From an uncultured Clostridia bacterium (GTDB lineage: Bacteria > Bacillota > Clostridia > Christensenellales > Borkfalkiaceae), in assembly GCA_947629845.1 (NCBI GenBank), contig CANRFD010000017.1, positions 1-19,165 on the forward strand: DNA of 19,165 bases, given 5' to 3'. The first letter of the stretch is position 1; each line of letters begins with the position of its first letter. This document shows, one piece after another, positions 14,234 to 19,165 of the stretch. Under the pieces are notes generated by a model. It had not been told where the DNA came from and did no database searches. It saw nothing but the letters and a program-made list of their open reading frames with translations. The position numbers were made by a program, and so were the translations under genes.

Positions 14234-17200
14234 TTTGTGCCTCCCTGTGTCGCGACGACGGCGGAGATGCGGGACGTGTACTTCGACCAATTATCGTCCG
14301 CCGTGAAGTCGGAGACGACGCCCGAGGGAACGTAGATCGCGAAGTCCTCGGAAGCCCCGTAAAAGACGTCGTTCTCGCCGTCCTTCTCCATCGCCACGAC
14401 GCGGTTTACATACATCGTAACGCTCTTCAGCGCGGTGCAGCCCTCAAAGCAGAGCTTGCCGAGCGTTTTAAGGGCGCTGTTGCCCGTTGCCGAGCCGAAT
14501 ACGACGCGCTCGAGGTCGGAACAATCGGCAAACGCCCGCTCGCCGACCGTCTGCAAGGTTGTGGGGAGCGTGACGGAGGTGAGCCCGGTGTGGGAGAACG
14601 CCTCCTTGCCGATCTCTTTGAGTGCGGACGACGCCGCAAACGAGACGGAGAACCCGACGTTCGCCCAGTTGCTCGAGGAATCGTAGTTGTAGTCCATGCC
14701 GACGCCGTAGAAGGCGTTGGAGCCGATCTTCTGCACCGACGCGGGGATCTCGATCCTCGAGGCGACGGCGGAATAGAACGCGACGCCTTCGTCCTGCGCG
14801 GTGGCGGTGTATGCCGCGAAGGCCTCCGGGGCGATCTCGGTGAGCACGGAATTTTCCGCAAAGGTGATGCGTTCGACGTCGCGGAGCAGCCCGAACGCGC
14901 CATAGCCCAACGTCTGCAGCGTGGCGGGGAAGGAGAGCTCGGTGAGCGAAGTCATGCGGAACGCCATATCCCCCACCGACGTGACTTTGGAGAAGTCCGC
15001 CGACTTGAGCGACGTGTTGAAGAAGCTGTATGCGCCGTACTGCGTGATGTCGCCCTTCAGAACGACCTCTTCGAGCCCCGTAAAGAAGGCGAACGCGAAG
15101 TTGGGGATGGCGGGATAGGCCCGCGTGACGGTGATCTTTTTCAGCCCGCCCGGGAGCGGCGCTTCCCGCGAAAGGGTGGCGTTGAGATAGCTGTTGCCGT
15201 CTTCATCGGTATCCTGCTCTTCGTGGAACACCGTGCCGAAGATGTAGGCCATATACGTCACATCTTTACCGTTGCCGATGAAGGGAACGGTGAGCTCGCG
15301 GACGGAGCCGCAGCCGCGGAATGCAGCGTAGTCGATGAAGGTGACGGTATCGGGCACGGCGACCGTTTCGATGGCGCTGTCGGCAAAGGCGGCCGTCGCG
15401 ATCTCGGTGACCGTCGAAGGGAAGGAGACCGTCGTCTTGGCGGAGGGCACGAAGAGCAGCTTGGTGCCCGCGCCGTTGTAGAGGCAGCCGTCATGCACCG
15501 AGAACGCCGTGGAAGAACCGCTCATGCGGAACTCCGTCAGGGAAGAGCAGCCCGCAAAGGCGTTGTTCCCGATCTCGGTAAGGCGGGCGGAGACATCGAA
15601 CGTGCACAGCCCCGAGTAGGCAAACGCATAGTCGCCGACGGAGGTGACGTTCTCCAGCCCCTTCACTTCCTCCAGCCCCACCGCGCCGATGAAGGCGTAG
15701 TCGGACACCGACGTGGGCGAACCCGTGAGCGTGACCGAGCGGAGGGAGGCGGGAATGTATGCGCTGTATGCCGCCGTCTCCTGTGCGGACGCGCCGAAGT
15801 AGTAGGCGAGGCAGCCCGTGCCGCCCAAGACGGGCACGGAAAGCGATTCGAGCGATTTGATGCCCGAGAACGCGCCGCATGCAAGGTCGGCGGAGGCATT
15901 GCCGATGACGATGCTCTTCACCGTGGAGTTGCTGTCGAACGCGCCTGCGGCGATCTTGCGGACGCCTTCGGGCAGGCGGTACTCTTCGGCGCCGCCCGCG
16001 TAGAACAGCAGCTCGTTGCCGCCGCGGTACAGGCCGCCGTCGATGAGTTTGAAGTTGGCATTGGTTGCGGCGAGGGAGAGCGAGGTGAGCTTTCCGCAGC
16101 CGCGGAATACGTCCGTGCCGAAGGTGGCGAGCGAGGCGGGAAGGGCGACCTTCTCCAGGGAGACGCAGCCGTCGAACAGGCCGTCGCCCACGGCCGTGAC
16201 GCCGTCGGGAATGGTCATCTCCTTGAGCAGGGCGCAATCGGCAAAGGCCTGTGCGCCGACGCTCGTCGCCGAGGAGGAAAGGGTGATCGCCGTCAGCTTT
16301 TCACAGCCGAGGAAGAGCCCCTCCGGAATGGATCTGACGCCCGTGATGTCGCCATAGGAGACGAGGCGGGTGCAACCGAAGAAGGCGTTTGCGCCGAGCT
16401 GGACGGCCCGATTGCTCAAATTGACGGAGGTAAGGTAGCGGCAGCGGTAGAACGCCGCGGCGCCGACCACGCCGATGCCCGCGGGGAGATCGACCGTGAT
16501 GACGTTGTCCTTTTCGGCAAACGCCCTGCTGCCGATCTGCGCAATGGGGGTGCCGTTTACACGGTTGGGCACGACGACGTTTGCGCTCTCGCCGTTGTAC
16601 TGCGTGACGGTGCTGCCCGAAAATTCCAGCCCGCGCGTGTAGTAGCTCGCGTAGAGGGTGACGTCGGCAGAAGCCGCCCCGAAGGTGTAGGCGCGCGTGA
16701 GATTGGCGTCGGTATACCAATCGCTTGCGACGATGTCGGCGCCGAAGAATTGCGGCGCGGCGACGGTTTCCCCCTTCTTGACGGGCTGAACGCCCAACGT
16801 CCTGTCGTTTCCGACATAGGTGATGTAGGCGTAGGAGGGATCCTTATCCCAGCGCGCGTAGAGGGTGACGTTCTCCGCGGGAAAGACGGTGAACGCAAAG
16901 AGCTTGGTGCACTCGCGGTCGGTATACCAGCCGCCGAAGCGGTAGCCCTCGTAGGTGGGATCCTGCGGGGCCGTGATGGCGCTTCCAACCGTGCCCACTG
17001 AGGAGGGAACGGTGGTGCCGCCCATGCTGTCGTAATCGACGCGGGAGCTCGCCTGCGCGTTCCACAGCGCGTAGAGCGTGAAGTCGTTGGCGGGCATTGC
17101 CTGTCCAAACGTGTACGTCTGCGTGCAGGCTTCATCCGAATACCAGCCGCCGAAGGTGAAGAGCGCCTTGGTGGGATCGGCGGGCTTTTCCACCGTCTCG

Positions 17201-17349
17201 CCCTCGGCGAGCACGTACGACTCGACCGCCGTGCCGCCGTTGCTTTGGAACGTGACGGTATACTTTACCGCATCGCCGCCGCAGGCGGCAAGCGCAAATA
17301 CAAACAAGACGCCGAGGAGTACAGAGAGCAATCCTTTGAGTTTCTTCAT
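14230..17349 (-). CDS. Large BspA-like leucine-rich repeat lipoprotein with three InlB-type B-repeats
   Basis: A 1039-residue exported lipoprotein. Start at 17349 with GAGGAGG about 9 nt upstream. The signal peptide ends in lipobox LAAC, lipid Cys23. Three B-repeats (Flg_new/InlB type) lie at about 29-96, 104-167 and 175-236, with the hallmark GGWY turns and LYA.W ends. From about 240 to 1025 there are many LRR_5/BspA-type repeats with the pattern IG..AF..C..L..v.lP, interrupted by short islands such as DGGLYRGGNELLFYAGG. The C-terminus (NWSKYTSRISAVVA) is a usual end for such repeats. BspA-type proteins act in adhesion and host or polymer binding; the ligand here is unknown. Only 3 nt separate it from the upstream LRR gene, and it overlaps the next gene by 4 nt. 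Confidence 0.9.
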   Translation of the reverse strand: MKKLKGLLSVLLGVLFVFALAACGGDAVKYTVTFQSNGGTAVESYVLAEGETVEKPADPTKALFTFGGWYSDEACTQTYTFGQAMPANDFTLYALWNAQASSRVDYDSMGGTTVPSSVGTVGSAITAPQDPTYEGYRFGGWYTDRECTKLFAFTVFPAENVTLYARWDKDPSYAYITYVGNDRTLGVQPVKKGETVAAPQFFGADIVASDWYTDANLTRAYTFGAASADVTLYASYYTRGLEFSGSTVTQYNGESANVVVPNRVNGTPIAQIGSRAFAEKDNVITVDLPAGIGVVGAAAFYRCRYLTSVNLSNRAVQLGANAFFGCTRLVSYGDITGVRSIPEGLFLGCEKLTAITLSSSATSVGAQAFADCALLKEMTIPDGVTAVGDGLFDGCVSLEKVALPASLATFGTDVFRGCGKLTSLSLAATNANFKLIDGGLYRGGNELLFYAGGAEEYRLPEGVRKIAAGAFDSNSTVKSIVIGNASADLACGAFSGIKSLESLSVPVLGGTGCLAYYFGASAQETAAYSAYIPASLRSVTLTGSPTSVSDYAFIGAVGLEEVKGLENVTSVGDYAFAYSGLCTFDVSARLTEIGNNAFAGCSSLTEFRMSGSSTAFSVHDGCLYNGAGTKLLFVPSAKTTVSFPSTVTEIATAAFADSAIETVAVPDTVTFIDYAAFRGCGSVRELTVPFIGNGKDVTYMAYIFGTVFHEEQDTDEDGNSYLNATLSREAPLPGGLKKITVTRAYPAIPNFAFAFFTGLEEVVLKGDITQYGAYSFFNTSLKSADFSKVTSVGDMAFRMTSLTELSFPATLQTLGYGAFGLLRDVERITFAENSVLTEIAPEAFAAYTATAQDEGVAFYSAVASRIEIPASVQKIGSNAFYGVGMDYNYDSSSNWANVGFSVSFAASSALKEIGKEAFSHTGLTSVTLPTTLQTVGERAFADCSDLERVVFGSATGNSALKTLGKLCFEGCTALKSVTMYVNRVVAMEKDGENDVFYGASEDFAIYVPSGVVSDFTADDNWSKYTSRISAVVATQGGTN

Positions 17350-17352
17350 GGC

Positions 17353-19165
17353 TTATTTCCTCCTCTTATCCGCGAAGGTGCGGACGGCCGCAGCCCCTGC
17401 AAAGCATACCGCGACGGCAAGCGCGGCGCAGACGGCGATCCAAAGATAGCCGCCGCCCGCCTCCGCTTCCGCGGTGACGGCAGGAAGCTCGGCGGTATCG
17501 GTGAAGGACACCCCGTTTGCCGCCTGCAATTTCGCGTAGTAGTCGACATCGTCGTAGCCGCCGCGGAGGAAGGCCTGCTGGTCGGCATTGAACATGTTGT
17601 AGATGCGGGAGAGAAGGTCGATCTCCGTGGCGCGCGCCTCGCCCGAGAGCGTGGGCAGCGCGTTGACGCGGTCGATGAAGTCGAGCGCGCCCGCGTTGAT
17701 CTGCTTGGCGCCCGTCTTTTCGACGCCGTCGCCGAGGTACGCCTGCCAGATGTAGGCATCGTAGCCCGTGGCGTTTTCGGGGACGATGAAGCGAAGCGTG
17801 AAGTCGCCGCCCAATTCCTTCGCAAAGTTGATATAAGTGTTGACGAGCCCGTCGTCCGTGGCGACGGCGACGCTCTCCAACGTGGGAGCCGCGACGGCTT
17901 CCACCGTGATCTTGGTAAGGTTTGCCGCCCCGTAGAAGGCGCCCGTGCCGATGGATTTGAGATGTTCGGGCAGCGTGACTTCGGTAAGGCGGGTGTTGCC
18001 CTCGAAGGCGTAGGCGCCGATCTTGACCGTGCGCTTGATGACGGTGTAAGACGTCTGCGTTTTGCCGAGAGGATAGGCGACAAGGGTGTAGAAGTTGCCG
18101 CTGTTCTTCTGATAGAGCACGCCGTCGAAGGAGGCGAAGCTGTTATTGGAGGCGCCGACCTCGATGCTCTGCAGCGCCTGCATCTCCGCAAAGGCGCGGA
18201 CGGCGACGGTGCGGAGCGCGGGAAGGCTGACCGTTGTAAGCGCCGTGCCCGCGAACGCCTCTTCCCCTACCGTGTTGACTGCGGGGAGGCTGACGGACGA
18301 GAGCGTACTTGCGCCCTTGAAGGCCGCCGCACCCACTTCCTTTACGGCCTGCGCCGTGAACGTGGAAAGGAGCGGGCAATTTTCGAAGGCGCGATCGCCG
18401 ATCTTCGTCGCCGAAGAAAGGCTGACCGACGAGAGCTTATCGCAGAAGGCGAACGCCGAATTGCCGATCGTATCTGCCGCGGGAAGGGCGACGTCGGTGA
18501 CGGCGCTGTTGTAGAAGGCGCGGCTGCCGACCGTATTTACGCTTGCCGACTGCACGCCGCCGAGCGAGGTGCCCTCGAAGGCGCGGTCGCCGATCTGTTT
18601 GATGTTCGCAAACTCGAAGTAGGTCAGGTTGGTGCCGTAGAAGGCGCCCTCCCCCACCTTCGTCACGGTGGAAGGAAGGGAGATCGACGCAAGCGCCGTT
18701 TCGTAGAAGGCGCGGTCGGGAATGGCAGTGATCTTCGAGTTGCCCTCGAAGGTGACGTTTGCAAGGCTGCTTGCACCCACGAACGCGTCTTCGCCGATCG
18801 CCGCGATCCGCTCGGGAATGGAAACGGACGTGAGAGATGTGCATTCCGAGAACATCTCGGGGGCGATCTCGGTGAGCGACGTGCCGAAGTTGACCGTGCG
18901 GAGCGCCGAGCAGCCCGCGAACGCGCCCATGCCCGACTGCGTCAAACCGCCGCCAATGTTGAGCGTGCGGATGGGGCAGCCCGCGAACGCGTACTCGCCG
19001 AGGTGGGTGAGCGTATCGGGAAGGGTGAGCGTCATCTGCGTGACGGCAGTGCAGTTGGCGAATGCGTAGTCGCCGATGTACTGCGCCTTGGAGATCGGGA
19101 AGGAGCGGAGGCCGCTCGACGACGTGGAGGAACCGGTAAACGCGTAGTCGCCGATGTAGGTGATG
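17353..19165 (-). CDS. BspA-like leucine-rich repeat surface protein with C-terminal membrane anchor, N-terminus outside the window
   Basis: The frame is open to the right edge, so the N-terminal part is missing; the ATG at 19035 is internal because LRR sequence (YIGDYAF twice) continues upstream. About 604 residues are visible. Most are LRR_5 repeats with the IG..AF......L..V.LP pattern. Then come a helical, LRR-free region (ALDFIDRVNALPTLSGEARA, and IYNMFNADQQAFL), a short spacer, a hydrophobic segment (GYLWIAVCAALAVAVCFAGA) and the basic tail FADKRRK. This suggests a C-terminal single-pass anchor holding an extracellular LRR array; no LPxTG sorting motif is visible before it. It is the most upstream gene of the leftward array in view, so the operon promoter is not in the window. 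Confidence 0.88.
   Translation of the reverse strand, partial: ITYIGDYAFTGSSTSSSGLRSFPISKAQYIGDYAFANCTAVTQMTLTLPDTLTHLGEYAFAGCPIRTLNIGGGLTQSGMGAFAGCSALRTVNFGTSLTEIAPEMFSECTSLTSVSIPERIAAIGEDAFVGASSLANVTFEGNSKITAIPDRAFYETALASISLPSTVTKVGEGAFYGTNLTYFEFANIKQIGDRAFEGTSLGGVQSASVNTVGSRAFYNSAVTDVALPAADTIGNSAFAFCDKLSSVSLSSATKIGDRAFENCPLLSTFTAQAVKEVGAAAFKGASTLSSVSLPAVNTVGEEAFAGTALTTVSLPALRTVAVRAFAEMQALQSIEVGASNNSFASFDGVLYQKNSGNFYTLVAYPLGKTQTSYTVIKRTVKIGAYAFEGNTRLTEVTLPEHLKSIGTGAFYGAANLTKITVEAVAAPTLESVAVATDDGLVNTYINFAKELGGDFTLRFIVPENATGYDAYIWQAYLGDGVEKTGAKQINAGALDFIDRVNALPTLSGEARATEIDLLSRIYNMFNADQQAFLRGGYDDVDYYAKLQAANGVSFTDTAELPAVTAEAEAGGGYLWIAVCAALAVAVCFAGAAAVRTFADKRRK
19064..19158 (-). repeat. 17-nt direct DNA repeat inside the LRR gene
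   Basis: The same 17 nt (GCGTAGTCGCCGATGTA on the + strand, coding for YIGDYA) occur at 19064-19080 and 19142-19158, 78 nt apart, that is 26 codons. This is an expected trace of LRR unit duplication and could allow recombination between units. Confidence 0.7.

Noticed and set aside
14590..17001. 803-codon open frame on the + strand antisense to the LRR lipoprotein gene
   Set aside because: The repeat pattern mirrors the LRR units on the other strand; there is no independent support.

Overview
The window looks like a piece of a GC-rich, spore-forming, Gram-positive Clostridia genome. The reasons are a complete GerK-type spore germination operon, strong AGGAGG ribosome binding sites, surface lipoproteins with LxAC lipoboxes, and an Opp/Dpp peptide importer. 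The many InlB-type B-repeats and BspA-type leucine-rich repeats, with high GC at third codon positions, would suit a gut Christensenellales/Borkfalkiaceae-like lineage. That placement is inference only.

Left part (1-4227, + strand): the 3' end of an unrecognised membrane protein gene, then a terminator-like hairpin, then three overlapping genes gerKA-gerKB-gerKC. The GerKC-like protein lacks the usual lipobox cysteine and carries a Gly/Ser linker.

Middle (4228-5330): about 1.1 kb with no convincing protein gene. It holds a near-ideal sigma-A promoter (TTGACA, 16 nt, TATAAT, extended -10) behind two tandem A7T4C tracts. About 565 nt downstream there is a strong rho-independent terminator. Between them lies purine-rich sequence full of self-complementary stems, best explained as a large, abundant structured non-coding RNA. 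Inside it are three Shine-Dalgarno-plus-ATG micro-ORFs of 11 to 13 codons. After it come GC-rich hairpins and a small family of palindromic intergenic repeats, one of which runs into the last codons of the convergent operon.

Right part (5331-19165, - strand): nine genes in one direction, read from right to left. They are a BspA-like LRR protein with a C-terminal membrane anchor (N-terminus outside the window), a 1039-residue lipoprotein with B-repeats and LRRs, a second lipoprotein with one B-repeat and GLUG-like repeats, a very large peptide-binding lipoprotein (OppA-like), permeases OppB and OppC, ATPases OppD and OppF, and a small membrane protein. Gaps are 3-78 nt or overlaps, so they may form one transcription unit joining surface display or adhesion to peptide import. 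Several Opp subunits carry unusual insertions or acidic low-complexity tails.

The most interesting items are the candidate large RNA with its micro-ORF modules, and the surface-LRR plus peptide-uptake gene array.
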